A stretch of DNA of 64,000 bases from Ignavibacteriota bacterium (GCA_016716225.1 JADJWT010000001.1:806001-870000); one strand, 5' to 3'. Numbered from the stretch's first letter, positions 26,311 through 35,354 are shown. Notes: generated by a model not told the origin, from the sequence alone. Program-made: numbers and translations.

Positions 26311-26416
26311 ATTAATTTTTTGTAAGATTGAAAATTGGTTGATAACATAAAACTTTTTTAGAATAAATGTTATTAAAAATTTATTTTATATTTAGTTGAT
26401 TTTTTTTAGGTGAAAT

Positions 26417-27103
26417 TTGAAATTAACCGAACATTATAACAATCTCTTTTCTGATTTTGTAAACAAACTAAAATTCTCAAATGTAGAAGTTGATAATCAA
26501 CTTTTCTCCAAAGCTGATAATAGATATGGAATTACTCTTGTTATTGTTCCGCCGGAAATCGTTAAACAAAATATTCAACAATTTTTAAGTGAATTGAAAA
26601 TCATTGAACCGGAGCAATATTATTACAGAAATTCTGATATTCACATAACTGTAATGTCTTTAATTTCTTGTTATCAAAATTTTAGTTTGGAAAAAATAAA
26701 AATTGAAGAATATTTAAGAGTCATAAAAAAAAGTTTAACAAATATTAAAAATTTCTCAATAGATTTTAAAGGAATTACAGCAACTCAATCTGCAATTATG
26801 GTTCAAGGATTTCCATCAAGTAATAATTTAAATATTTTGAGAAAAAATTTGAGAAAAGAGTTTGCTTTAACAAATCTTGAGCAATCTTTAGATAAACGAT
26901 ACGCAATACAAACTGCACACTCAACAGTTATAAGATTTCGAAATGAAATTCAACATAAAGAAAAATTTCTACAAATTTTAGAAAAATATAGAAATCATGA
27001 ATTTGGAAAATTTGAAGTTGAAGAAATAATTTTTGTCGCAAATGATTGGTATCAGAAAAAAGAAAAAGTGAAAATTTTGGAAAAATTAACATTGGAAAAG
27101 TAA
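26417..27103 (+). CDS. 2H phosphoesterase-superfamily protein (2'-5' RNA ligase-like)
   Basis: The protein has 228 residues. The two HxT/S motifs of the 2H fold are SDIHITVMS (about residue 75) and TAHSTVIRF (about 174). The start is a TTG: AGG lies six bases upstream and no in-frame ATG exists before conserved sequence. Members hydrolyse or ligate 2',5' or cyclic phosphodiester bonds in RNA or nucleotides. Its stop codon is directly followed by the ATG of the DinB-like gene, so the two are co-translated. Confidence 0.8.
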   Translation: MKLTEHYNNLFSDFVNKLKFSNVEVDNQLFSKADNRYGITLVIVPPEIVKQNIQQFLSELKIIEPEQYYYRNSDIHITVMSLISCYQNFSLEKIKIEEYLRVIKKSLTNIKNFSIDFKGITATQSAIMVQGFPSSNNLNILRKNLRKEFALTNLEQSLDKRYAIQTAHSTVIRFRNEIQHKEKFLQILEKYRNHEFGKFEVEEIIFVANDWYQKKEKVKILEKLTLEK

Positions 27104-27637
27104 ATGGATTTAGAAAAACTTAAATATCCTATTGGCAGATTTACAAAACCGGAAATTATAACTTCCGAAATGAGAAATGAATTTATTGATCTAATTAAAA
27201 ATTTTCCTAATCAACTAAAAAATGAAGTTGAAAATTTAAGTGATGAACAACTTAACACTCAATACAGACCGGATGGTTGGACAATCAGACAAGTTGTTAA
27301 TCATTGCGCTGATAGTCATATGAATAGTTTGATTAGATTTAAATTAGCATTAACTGAAGATACACCAACTATAAAACCTTATTTGGAAGATCGATGGGCT
27401 AAGTTGGAAGATAGTAAAAATTTTCCTATTAGTTCAGCTTTAAAGATGATTGAAGGAATTCATGAAAGATGGACTGCATTATTAAACTCTTTTTCAGAAA
27501 ATGATTGGAACAAATGTTTTTATCATCCACAAAGCCAAAAAGAAATAAAGTTAGATGAAAACTTATCTATCTATGCATGGCATTGCAAACATCATCTTGC
27601 ACATATTACGGAATTAAAGAAATCTAAAAATTGGTAG
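27104..27637 (+). CDS. DinB/YfiT-family metal-dependent protein (bacillithiol transferase-like)
   Basis: The protein has 177 residues and a four-helix bundle. The three-histidine metal site is spread over VVNHCADSHMN (about 65-74) and WHCKHHLAHITEL (about 161-173). The opening LKYPIGRF and RPDGWTIRQVVNHCADSH match the YfiT subgroup, whose Bacillus relatives transfer bacillithiol to electrophiles. I see no bacillithiol synthesis genes here, so the thiol cofactor is open. It forms a tight pair with the 2H phosphoesterase gene. Confidence 0.88.
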   Translation: MDLEKLKYPIGRFTKPEIITSEMRNEFIDLIKNFPNQLKNEVENLSDEQLNTQYRPDGWTIRQVVNHCADSHMNSLIRFKLALTEDTPTIKPYLEDRWAKLEDSKNFPISSALKMIEGIHERWTALLNSFSENDWNKCFYHPQSQKEIKLDENLSIYAWHCKHHLAHITELKKSKNW

Positions 27638-27657
27638 AAATTAATTGAAGAAAAAAA

Positions 27658-28983
27658 ATGAATAAATTTAAATTACTTAGAAAATTTTTAACTCATATTA
27701 ATCTTGAAAAAGAGATTGATGATTTTGAAATAATTCACAAAGCAATTGAGAAAGATATTGTCTTTAAAGGAACAAATTTATGGATTTTGGTTTTCGCAAT
27801 AGTTATTGCTTCTGTTGGTTTAAATGTTAATTCAACGGCTGTAATAATTGGAGCAATGTTAATTTCTCCTTTAATGGGACCAATAAATGGAATGGGTTAT
27901 AGCATTGCAACTTATAATTTTCCATTGCTTCGTCAAGCAATTAAAAATTTTACTTTTGCAGTAGTTGTAAGCTTACTTGCATCAACATTATATTTTACAA
28001 TAAGTCCAATATATAGCGCACATTCAGAATTGCTTGCGCGAACAAGTCCAACAATTTATGATGTACTAATTGCATTATTTGGCGGTTTAGCCGGAATTGT
28101 TGCCATCAGCAGCAAACAAAAAGGAAATGTAATCCCCGGTGTTGCAATTGCTACAGCTTTAATGCCTCCGTTATGTACTGCTGGTTATGGACTTGCTTCC
28201 GGTCAATTTAATTATTTTTTCGGAGCGTTTTATTTATTTACCATAAATACAGTTTTTATTGCGCTTTCATCTGTTTTAATTTCACGAATACTAAAATTCC
28301 CTATCCGCACTATTGTAGAAGAAATTCATATGGTTAAAGTTAACAGATGGATTTCAATAATTACCACTCTAATCATAATTCCAAGTATTTATTTTGGATA
28401 TAAATTGGTTCAGAATGAAAGATTTACTGATAATGCAAATAGATACATTCAAAATATTGGAGTTTTTGAAGGAAGTTATTTGTTAAAAAATGAAATTATT
28501 CCGGAAAGAAAATCAATAAAATTAATCTATGGCGGTAATCTTTTAAATGAAAACACAAAGAAAATAATTGCGGAAAAAGCTAAGGATTTTAAATTAAATG
28601 ATGCAGAAATTAATTTTCAACAAGGATTTTCAATAAATCAATTTGATAAAAACGCTACCGAGGTTGAACAGTTAAAAACTGAAATTAATAGATTAAATAA
28701 TACAATTATTCAGAATCAAAAATTCTTAGATACGCTAAACAATAAATCGAAATTAGGAAAAGTTTTACTTTCAGAAATTAATTCAATTTTTCCGGAAATT
28801 ATATCATGCTCATATTTTGAAACACCTATACATAGAATAGAGAAAACGGATTCTGTAAATAGTCACTTTGTTATCCTTAAAGTAAAGAATAAATCAAAGC
28901 TTTCTAATGATTCGAAAAGAAGAATAACAAATTGGCTTAATTCAAGATTGAAGACTGATAAAATAGAGTTAATTTTTGAATAA
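27658..28983 (+). CDS. DUF389-family membrane protein
   Basis: The protein has 441 residues. The N-terminal half (about 35-255) holds about six hydrophobic helices with family motifs: VNSTAVIIGAMLISPLMGPI, GGLAGIVAISSKQKGNVIPG and VAIATALMPPLCTAGYGLA. The C-terminal half (about 265-441) is soluble and includes a coiled-coil stretch near 320-350. The family's function is unknown. The gene follows the DinB-like gene by 20 bases and is probably the last in that unit, since a weak hairpin follows. Confidence 0.88.
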   Translation: MNKFKLLRKFLTHINLEKEIDDFEIIHKAIEKDIVFKGTNLWILVFAIVIASVGLNVNSTAVIIGAMLISPLMGPINGMGYSIATYNFPLLRQAIKNFTFAVVVSLLASTLYFTISPIYSAHSELLARTSPTIYDVLIALFGGLAGIVAISSKQKGNVIPGVAIATALMPPLCTAGYGLASGQFNYFFGAFYLFTINTVFIALSSVLISRILKFPIRTIVEEIHMVKVNRWISIITTLIIIPSIYFGYKLVQNERFTDNANRYIQNIGVFEGSYLLKNEIIPERKSIKLIYGGNLLNENTKKIIAEKAKDFKLNDAEINFQQGFSINQFDKNATEVEQLKTEINRLNNTIIQNQKFLDTLNNKSKLGKVLLSEINSIFPEIISCSYFETPIHRIEKTDSVNSHFVILKVKNKSKLSNDSKRRITNWLNSRLKTDKIELIFE

Positions 28984-29038
28984 TCATCTAGTAGGAAATT
29001 AAATTTCGATTTTAAAAAAATATTTGGTTAACTTTATA

Positions 29039-29061
29039 AAAAAAGTAGAATATACTTTTTT
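29039..29061 (+). terminator. Weak AU-rich terminator-like hairpin after the DUF389 gene
   Basis: AAAAAAGTA (29039-29047) pairs perfectly with TACTTTTTT (29053-29061) around a 5-base loop. Only one G-C pair is present, so stability is low. It lies 56 bases past the DUF389 stop and 34 bases before the NSS transporter start. Confidence 0.4.
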
Positions 29062-29094
29062 AATTTAATTATCCGAAAATAAATTTAGAGAATT

Positions 29095-30747
29095 ATGTCA
29101 CATACCAAAGAATCTTGGGGATCGCGAGTCGGCTTAGTTTTAGCAATGGCCGGTAATGCAGTTGGATTGGGAAATTTTTTAAGATTTCCGGCACAAGCAT
29201 CACAAAACGGCGGTGGCGCTTTTATTATTCCGTATTTAATCTCTTTTGTCGTAATGGGTTTGCCATTACTTTATATTGAATGGTCAATTGGAAGACACGG
29301 TGGAAAGTACGGACATCACTCAACACCCGGAATGTTCGACGTTATGGGAAAATCTAAATTCTTAAAATATATCGGCGTGTTTGGTTTATTTTCCAATTTA
29401 ACAATAGCTGCTTACTACACTTATATTGAATCTTGGACTTTAGCTTATGTATTTCATTCAATTACCGGAACTTTTTTTGATGTGAAACCCACAGATTTTT
29501 TCCCAAGTTTTTTAGGTGTTCATGAATCGAGCATTTTTGCATTACCATATGAAGCTTTCTTCTTTTTTGTTGTTACCCTTCTTTTAAATGTTTGGATTCT
29601 TTCTCGCGGCTTGGCAAAAGGAATTGAAGTAGCTGCAAAAATTGGAATGCCATTATTAATTTTATTTGGAGTTATTTTAGTTATTAAAGGATTAACACTT
29701 GATACAACCGATCCGGGTGTTATTCAAGATCCTTTGGTAGGATTAAATTTTGTTTGGGAACCAAATTTCAGCGGATTGTTTAATCCTACAACTTGGCTTG
29801 CTGCTGCGGGTCAAATATTTTTCACGCTTTCTGTTGGCATGGGTTCAATTCACTGCTATTCAGCTTACGTTAAAGAAAAGCAAGATATTGCACTTAATGC
29901 TTCATCTGCCGGATGGATGAATGAATTTGTAGAAGTAGTTTTAGGCGGATCGTTATTAATTCCAATTGCAACAGCTTATCTTGGGCTTCAAGTTGTGCAA
30001 GCATCTACAGCTGGCGGTAGTGGTTTTGCATTAGGATTTTTAACATTACCAACTTTATTTAATAATTGGGGATGGTTTGCACCAATTGCCGGTGCAATGT
30101 GGTTTGGATTATTATTTTTTGCCGGAATAACTTCTTCTCTTGCAATGGGTCAGCCAATTTTGGCTTTCTTCAATGATGAATTTAAAATTCCACGTGAGAA
30201 AGGAGCAATCTTAACCGGTTTGGCAATTTTCACTTTGGGATTTATTTGTGTTTGGCTATATCCCGGCGGTTCGTTTGATGAATTTGATTTTTGGACGGGA
30301 ACATTTTCACTTGTTGTTTTCGCACTTTTAGAATCAATAGTTTTTGCTTACGTTTTTGGAATTGACAAAGGTTGGGCAGAAATTACACGGGGTGCAGATA
30401 TAGCAATTCCTAATATTTTTAAATTCCTAATTAAATACGTAACTCCCGTTTTTATTTCAATAATTTTTATTGGTGCTGCAATAAAACCAAATGTGGATTG
30501 GTCAATAGCAATTTCAAATTTATTTTCCGGCAACGGCTGGCAATTTGCCCCGGATAGTGTAATTGGTGTAATATTTCACGTTGGTGCAGAAAATACAAAA
30601 TGGTTTATTAATGGATTACCGACAAGAATTTTTGTACAAGATTTTACAAGAGTTTTGTTGATGTTAACATTTGCGGCAATTGCATTTATGGTTCACAAAT
30701 CTTGGAAGAAAAAGAAATTACTAAGAAATGGAGTAAATGAAAAATGA
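29095..30747 (+). CDS. Sodium-dependent transporter of the NSS (SLC6) family
   Basis: The protein has 550 residues and about twelve helices. The TM1 substrate/sodium motif is GLVLAMAGNAVGLGNFLRFP (about 13-32), followed by QNGGGAFIIPYL and GLPLLYIEWSIGRHGG. The family uses sodium gradients to import amino acids or related compounds. The next gene, overlapping by four bases (ATGA), encodes a MetS-like single-helix peptide, as in the methionine/alanine importer MetPS of Corynebacterium, so a neutral amino acid is a plausible substrate. Confidence 0.93.
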   Translation: MSHTKESWGSRVGLVLAMAGNAVGLGNFLRFPAQASQNGGGAFIIPYLISFVVMGLPLLYIEWSIGRHGGKYGHHSTPGMFDVMGKSKFLKYIGVFGLFSNLTIAAYYTYIESWTLAYVFHSITGTFFDVKPTDFFPSFLGVHESSIFALPYEAFFFFVVTLLLNVWILSRGLAKGIEVAAKIGMPLLILFGVILVIKGLTLDTTDPGVIQDPLVGLNFVWEPNFSGLFNPTTWLAAAGQIFFTLSVGMGSIHCYSAYVKEKQDIALNASSAGWMNEFVEVVLGGSLLIPIATAYLGLQVVQASTAGGSGFALGFLTLPTLFNNWGWFAPIAGAMWFGLLFFAGITSSLAMGQPILAFFNDEFKIPREKGAILTGLAIFTLGFICVWLYPGGSFDEFDFWTGTFSLVVFALLESIVFAYVFGIDKGWAEITRGADIAIPNIFKFLIKYVTPVFISIIFIGAAIKPNVDWSIAISNLFSGNGWQFAPDSVIGVIFHVGAENTKWFINGLPTRIFVQDFTRVLLMLTFAAIAFMVHKSWKKKKLLRNGVNEK

Positions 30748-30848
30748 GTACTTCCGCTTTAATTATGATGTTATCAGCTTGGGCAGTAATTATTTTTTTT
30801 ACGGTAAAATTTTTTCTTAAGATTTTGAAAACTCCGCAAAAAGAATAA
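30744..30848 (+). CDS. MetS-like small subunit of the NSS transporter
   Basis: The protein has 34 residues: one hydrophobic helix (TSALIMMLSAWAVIIFF) and a basic tail. Its ATG overlaps the NSS transporter stop (ATGA), so it is translationally coupled. The order, size and SAxxMM-like start match the MetS/MetP small-subunit family needed for methionine/alanine import in Corynebacterium glutamicum. Function in this organism is inferred from that. Confidence 0.8.
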   Translation: MSTSALIMMLSAWAVIIFFTVKFFLKILKTPQKE

Positions 30849-30855
30849 ATATTAA

Positions 30856-32175
30856 TTATTTATTAGGAGGAATATTTAATTGCGTTGCCGATTGTAGACC
30901 TTTTGAGACTTCTGGAATAATTCCCAATTTAATATAAATTGGTTTTGTAAATTTTCTTATATGAGGTAATTTTCTGTAAAACCAAAATGCCGTAATTAAA
31001 CTTATAATTCCCATTAACAAAACAGTATTTGATGCACCAATTTTTCCAGCTAGAGTTCCTGCAAGCAAGCTTCCAAGCGGAGCAGTTCCCATAAATGACA
31101 TAACATACAGACTCATAATTCTTCCGCGTTTATCTTCATCAACAATTGTTTGCAATAATGTATTTGCGGAAGCCATCTGCGTCATCATTCCCCAGCCGAT
31201 AAATATCATTAATGGAATTGAAAAATATAATGATCTCGATTGTGAAAAAAATATTAACCCAAATGAAAAAACTGTTGTAGCAATAACAATAATTTTTCCT
31301 AATCCCAAAACAGTTTTACGCGAAGCTAAATAAATTGCACCAATAAAAGCTCCTATGCCGATTGCTCCAAATAAAAATCCTAAAGTACTAGCGTTTCCTT
31401 GTAAAATATCTTTGGCAAAAATGGGCATTAAAACTGTGTAAGGCATTCCAATTAAACTCAAAACTGCAATCAGCAATAACAAAGTTCTAATTGGAATAAA
31501 ATTGAATGCGTAAACAAATCCTTCCTTAATTCCTTTTAATAATTTCTTATCTGAAATTTGTTTTTCTATATTTTCAAATTTCATCAACATTAATGCTATA
31601 ATAACCGCAAAATAGCTTATCGCATTTATTAAAAAACAAATCCCTTCGCCAAAAGATGAGATAATAAATCCAGCAACAGTTGGTCCAATCAATCTTGAGG
31701 CATTAAACATTGATGAATTAAGTGCAATTGCGTTTGGTAAATCATCTCTGTGTTCAACTAAATCAATTACAAAAGATTGTCGCGTTGGCATATCGAATGC
31801 ATTTATCAATCCGTTAAAAATTGCAAGAAAAATTATATGCCAAATTTGAATAATATTTGTTAGTGTTAAAAAAGCCAAAATGGCAGCTTGAATTAAAGCT
31901 AAAATTTGTGTTGATAAAATTATGGAATGTTTATTATATCGATCGGCAAAAACTCCGGCAAACGAAGCAAAAATAAATGTTGGAACTTGTGCCGAGAAAC
32001 TTACCAATCCTAATAAAAATGGAGAATCTGTTAATCTGTAAACAAGCCAACCAAGAGCAATTTGCTGCATCCATGTACCAATTAGAGAAATTCCTTGTCC
32101 GCCAAAAAATAATCTATAATTTCTTGATTTAAATGCGCGCAATATATTTTTTATTGTGGGAGAATTCTCAAACAT
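30856..32175 (-). CDS. MFS transporter, enterobactin-exporter-like (MFS_3) family
   Basis: The protein has 439 residues and about twelve helices. Typical segments are LFFGGQGISLIGTWMQQIALGWLVY at the N-terminus (here quoted in two parts: LFFGGQGISLIG, then TWMQQIALGWLVY), GVFADRYNKHSII for loop 2-3, and DMPTRQSFVIDLVEHRDDLP after TM4. The last is characteristic of the EntS-like group. Such proteins export siderophores or drugs, or have unknown cargo. No siderophore genes are adjacent. It converges with the MetS-like gene after seven bases and is divergent from the GNAT gene. Confidence 0.88.
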   Translation of the reverse strand: MFENSPTIKNILRAFKSRNYRLFFGGQGISLIGTWMQQIALGWLVYRLTDSPFLLGLVSFSAQVPTFIFASFAGVFADRYNKHSIILSTQILALIQAAILAFLTLTNIIQIWHIIFLAIFNGLINAFDMPTRQSFVIDLVEHRDDLPNAIALNSSMFNASRLIGPTVAGFIISSFGEGICFLINAISYFAVIIALMLMKFENIEKQISDKKLLKGIKEGFVYAFNFIPIRTLLLLIAVLSLIGMPYTVLMPIFAKDILQGNASTLGFLFGAIGIGAFIGAIYLASRKTVLGLGKIIVIATTVFSFGLIFFSQSRSLYFSIPLMIFIGWGMMTQMASANTLLQTIVDEDKRGRIMSLYVMSFMGTAPLGSLLAGTLAGKIGASNTVLLMGIISLITAFWFYRKLPHIRKFTKPIYIKLGIIPEVSKGLQSATQLNIPPNK

Positions 32176-32289
32176 TGATATTCTAAAGACGTAAATTTTA
32201 TTTTTATCAAAAAATGTAATTGAAAAATAATTTATTTATCTGCAAAAATTATAACTATTTTTTAGTGATAAAAATTATAAGAAAATATT

Positions 32290-32877
32290 ATGCTTAATTA
32301 TAATATAGTTTTAGAAAATTCTAATGTTTTACTTCGACCAATAAAATCGGTTGATTTTTACAGTTTTAAAGAAATTACGAATGAACAAAAACTTTGGTAT
32401 TACTTTGCAAGCGATTTATCAAATTTAGAAGAATTAAAAAATTGGGTCGAAACTGCCGTAAATGATTTACAAAACAAAACTCGCATACCATTTACAATAA
32501 TTTACAAACCAGAAAATAGAATAATTGGCTCAACAAGTTTTGGAAACTTTTCTCAAAGAGATTTAAGAATTGAAATTGGCTGGACGTGGATTTCAAAAGA
32601 GTTTCAAGGAAAAACAATAAATGATCAAGTAAAATTTCTTATGCTGAAATATTGTTTTGAAGAATTAAATCTTACTCGTGTTGAATTTAAAACTGATGTT
32701 TTAAATGTTCATGCAAGAATTGCATTAAAAAGAATTGGCGCAGTTGAAGAAGGAATTTTAAGAAGTCATATGTTAATGACAAATAATAGAAGACGCGATT
32801 CAATTTACTATAGCGTTCTTAAAGATGAGTGGCAAAAATTAAAAGAATTATCATTAAAATTTGGAGAAATAAAATGA
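32290..32877 (+). CDS. GNAT-family N-acetyltransferase (RimJ/RimL type)
   Basis: The protein has 195 residues. It starts like RimJ/RimL relatives (VLENSNVLLRPIKSVDFYSF). It carries IGSTSFGNFSQRDLRIEIGWTW as the central strands, and KNLTRV-like and NVHARIALKRIGAVEEGILR motifs near residues 140-160. It is expected to acetylate an amino group on a protein N-terminus or small molecule using acetyl-CoA. It overlaps the DUF1080 lipoprotein start by four bases (ATGA). Confidence 0.88.
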   Translation: MLNYNIVLENSNVLLRPIKSVDFYSFKEITNEQKLWYYFASDLSNLEELKNWVETAVNDLQNKTRIPFTIIYKPENRIIGSTSFGNFSQRDLRIEIGWTWISKEFQGKTINDQVKFLMLKYCFEELNLTRVEFKTDVLNVHARIALKRIGAVEEGILRSHMLMTNNRRRDSIYYSVLKDEWQKLKELSLKFGEIK

Positions 32878-33680
32878 TTTCAATATCAAAAAAAATTTTA
32901 ACAAATAGTTTTAATATTTTTATTCTTATTTTATTTGTAACAGTAAACTCATGCTCTTCAAGTAAGAATGATTCTGATAATTGGATAAGTTTATTTAACG
33001 GTAAAGATTTATCCGGATGGAAAATTAAATTTGCCGGACATGAGTTAAATGATAATTATAAAAATACATTTCAAGTAAAAGATGGAATTTTAAAAGTTTC
33101 TTATAATGAATACCAAAATTTTGATAACAAATTCGGACATATTTTTTTCAATAAAAAATTCTCAAATTATATAATTCGTGTTGAATACAGATTTGTAGGT
33201 AGCCAAGTTGCTGGCGGACCAGAATGGGCAATTAGAAATAATGGAATTATGCTTCATTGCCAATCTCCGGAAAGCATGAGTAAAAATCAAAATTTTCCGG
33301 TTTCTATTGAAGCACAAATGCTTGGTGGAAACGGAGTTGACGAAAGATCAACTGGAAATGTTTGTACTCCAGGAACTAATATTGTAATGAAGAAAAATTT
33401 AATAACAAACCATTGCACCGGTTCAAATTCCGCAACTTATCATGGTGATCAATGGATAACGATGGAAGTTGAAGTTCATGGAAACGGAAATATTAAACAT
33501 TTTGTAAATGGTAAATTGGTTATGGAATATGAAAAACCGCAATTAGATCCGAGCGATCCGGATGCTCAAAAAATAATTCCTAAGGATAATAATCTAATGT
33601 TGAGTGAAGGATATATTGCGCTTCAAGCAGAAAGTCATCCAACGGAATTCAGAAAAATTGAAATTCTGGAATTAGAATAA
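32874..33680 (+). CDS. DUF1080 (3-keto-disaccharide hydrolase) lipoprotein
   Basis: The protein has 268 residues from the ATG at 32874, which gives a proper lipoprotein signal (cysteine at 27, TVNSCSSS); the frame extends upstream into the GNAT gene without signal-like sequence. The DUF1080 jelly-roll domain begins WISLFNGKDLSGWKIKF and includes YIIRVEYRFVG, IMLHCQSPE and EGYIALQAESHP followed by TEFRKIEI. The family hydrolyses 3-keto-glycosides or binds carbohydrate at the cell envelope. It is coupled to the GNAT gene and is 11 bases before the deformylase-like gene. Confidence 0.88.
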   Translation: MISISKKILTNSFNIFILILFVTVNSCSSSKNDSDNWISLFNGKDLSGWKIKFAGHELNDNYKNTFQVKDGILKVSYNEYQNFDNKFGHIFFNKKFSNYIIRVEYRFVGSQVAGGPEWAIRNNGIMLHCQSPESMSKNQNFPVSIEAQMLGGNGVDERSTGNVCTPGTNIVMKKNLITNHCTGSNSATYHGDQWITMEVEVHGNGNIKHFVNGKLVMEYEKPQLDPSDPDAQKIIPKDNNLMLSEGYIALQAESHPTEFRKIEILELE

Positions 33681-33691
33681 TTTTATAAATC

Positions 33692-34174
33692 ATGAAACAC
33701 TTAAATGATTTATTATTATTAGGAAATCCAAAGTTATATGAAATTTCTTTGCCGATAGAAAAATCAGAATTGCATTTAGTAAAATTTTGGGTTGATGAAC
33801 TTCACAATGTTATGTCGGAAATTCGTGTAAAATATAATTTCGGAAGAGCAATTGCCGCTCCACAGATTGGCATAATGAAAAGATTAATATATATGAATAT
33901 TGATAAACCGACTGTTATAATAAATCCCGAATTTACTTATTTAAGTGATGAGATGTTTGAACTTTGGGATGATTGTATGAGTTTTCCAAATTTATTAGTG
34001 AAAGTAAAAAGACATAAAGAATGTAAAATTAGATTTCTTGATGATAATTGGAATATTGTTGAACTTAGTCTACAAAATGATTTATCCGAATTGTTACAAC
34101 ATGAATATGATCATCTTGATGGAATTTTAGCAACAATGCGCGCAATTGATAATAAATCATTTAAGTGGCGTTAA
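33692..34174 (+). CDS. Divergent peptide deformylase-like metalloprotein
   Basis: The protein has 160 residues. Motif 1 reads GRAIAAPQIG where deformylases have GxGLAAPQ, motif 2 reads DDCMSFP where EGCLS is usual, and motif 3 (QHEYDHLDGIL) is intact. The three metal ligands (Cys, His, His) and the catalytic Glu are therefore kept, while the flanking residues differ. It may be a secondary deformylase or an amide hydrolase with another substrate. It lies downstream of the DUF1080 gene and upstream of a GNAT gene, away from fmt and the ribosomal genes that usually accompany def. Confidence 0.78.
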   Translation: MKHLNDLLLLGNPKLYEISLPIEKSELHLVKFWVDELHNVMSEIRVKYNFGRAIAAPQIGIMKRLIYMNIDKPTVIINPEFTYLSDEMFELWDDCMSFPNLLVKVKRHKECKIRFLDDNWNIVELSLQNDLSELLQHEYDHLDGILATMRAIDNKSFKWR

Positions 34175-34202
34175 ATATTTTACAAAATTAAATTTTCTTT
34201 AC

Positions 34203-34658
34203 ATGATAAATATTATACGAACAACAGCAGATAATCCAGACTTTAAAATATTATTTGAACTGCTAAATTCTGAACTTAGAGAAAGATATATTGATCAGGA
34301 AATAAAATTTGCACCACATAATTTATTAGATAAGAATGTTAAAATCGTAATAATATATGTAGACAATATTCCAACTGCTTGCGGTGCATTTCGGGAAAAT
34401 GTGGAAAATAGTACAATAGAAGTTAAAAGAATGTTTGTCTTAAAATCAAACAGATCAAAAGGTTATGGAAGAAAAATTCTAAATGAATTAGAAAAATGGG
34501 CAGCTGAATTAAGTTACAAATTTGCAATTTTGGAAACCGGAAATAATCAACCGGAAGCAATTAAACTCTATCAAAATATGGGATACGAGCAAATTCCAAA
34601 TTTCCCTCCTTATGAAAATATTCCAGAAAGCATCTGTATGAAAAAAAAATTGATTTAA
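34203..34658 (+). CDS. GNAT-family N-acetyltransferase
   Basis: The protein has 151 residues from the ATG at 34203; the frame extends to 34146 but that part overlaps the deformylase-like gene. The acetyl-CoA loop is VKRMFVLKSNRSKGYGRKIL (about 78-97; RSKGYG is the Q/RxxGxG/A motif). It ends with AILETGNNQPEAIKLYQNMGY. The substrate is unknown. It lies 12 bases upstream of the first half-site of the TetR operator array, so the operon downstream is separately controlled. Confidence 0.88.
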   Translation: MINIIRTTADNPDFKILFELLNSELRERYIDQEIKFAPHNLLDKNVKIVIIYVDNIPTACGAFRENVENSTIEVKRMFVLKSNRSKGYGRKILNELEKWAAELSYKFAILETGNNQPEAIKLYQNMGYEQIPNFPPYENIPESICMKKKLI

Positions 34659-34670
34659 ATCAAAAACTTT

Positions 34671-34738
34671 GGAAACTACTATTGACAAAATAGTTTCCAT
34701 GTATTATATTGGAAACTAAAAATACAATAATAGTTTCT
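34671..34738. promoter_or_regulatory. TetR promoter with a four-half-site operator array
   Basis: GGAAACTA (34671-34678), TAGTTTCC (34691-34698), GGAAACTA (34711-34718) and TAGTTTCT (34731-34738) alternate in orientation with starts exactly 20 bases apart. They form two 28-bp palindromes with 12-base spacers. Within them lies a consensus sigma-70 promoter, TTGACA (34682-34687), 17 bases, TATATT (34705-34710). Bound repressor would cover both the -35 and -10 boxes. The adjacent TetR gene (ATG 34746) is the obvious ligand, so autoregulation of the operon is expected. Confidence 0.85.
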
Positions 34739-34745
34739 ATAGGTT

Positions 34746-35354
34746 ATGGAAGAAAAAGAAAAAATAGTTTCATTCTCAAAAGATAAATTTCTATCTGATG
34801 GATTTTACAAAATCACAATGGATGAAATTGCAAGCGGATTGAGGATGAGTAAAAAAACTATTTACAAATATTTCGCTTCAAAAGAAATTCTTGTGGATGC
34901 AGCCGTAAAGTTTTTCCAATCACTTGTACAAAAGAAAATAGAAGATATAATAAAAAGTGATTGCAACTCAATATTGAAAATTAAAAAATTAACAAATTTA
35001 TTTGCTGAACTTTCTTTGAAAATTAATAATAAAATGATGGATGATTTAAAAAGTTTTCGTCCGGATTTGTGGCAAAATATTGATGAATTTAGAACTCGTA
35101 ATATTGAAAAAATCTGGAAAAATATTTTTGAACAAGGGAAAAAAGAAGGCTACATTGTTGATTATCCAAGTGAAATAATGGTTCACGTAATTCTTGCCTC
35201 AATGCAAAAAATAATTAATCCGGCTTTTTTAATAAATCATAATCTATCAATTAGTCAAGCATTTGAAATTACTTTTGGAATGCTTATTAACGGAATTTTA
35301 ACAGAAAGTGGAAAAAAAATTTATAAAAAAATTGAGAAGGAAAATAAATTATGA
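34746..35354 (+). CDS. TetR-family transcriptional repressor of the export operon
   Basis: The protein has 202 residues. The N-terminal helix-turn-helix (about 8-50) reads SKDKFLSDGFYKITMDEIAS and GLRMSKKTIYKYFASKEIL; the C-terminal part is the ligand domain with no clear homology. It is the first gene behind the operator array and overlaps the membrane-fusion protein gene by four bases, so it controls its own operon. The arrangement parallels CecR (YbiH) with ybhGFSR in E. coli. The inducer is unknown. Confidence 0.92.
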   Translation: MEEKEKIVSFSKDKFLSDGFYKITMDEIASGLRMSKKTIYKYFASKEILVDAAVKFFQSLVQKKIEDIIKSDCNSILKIKKLTNLFAELSLKINNKMMDDLKSFRPDLWQNIDEFRTRNIEKIWKNIFEQGKKEGYIVDYPSEIMVHVILASMQKIINPAFLINHNLSISQAFEITFGMLINGILTESGKKIYKKIEKENKL

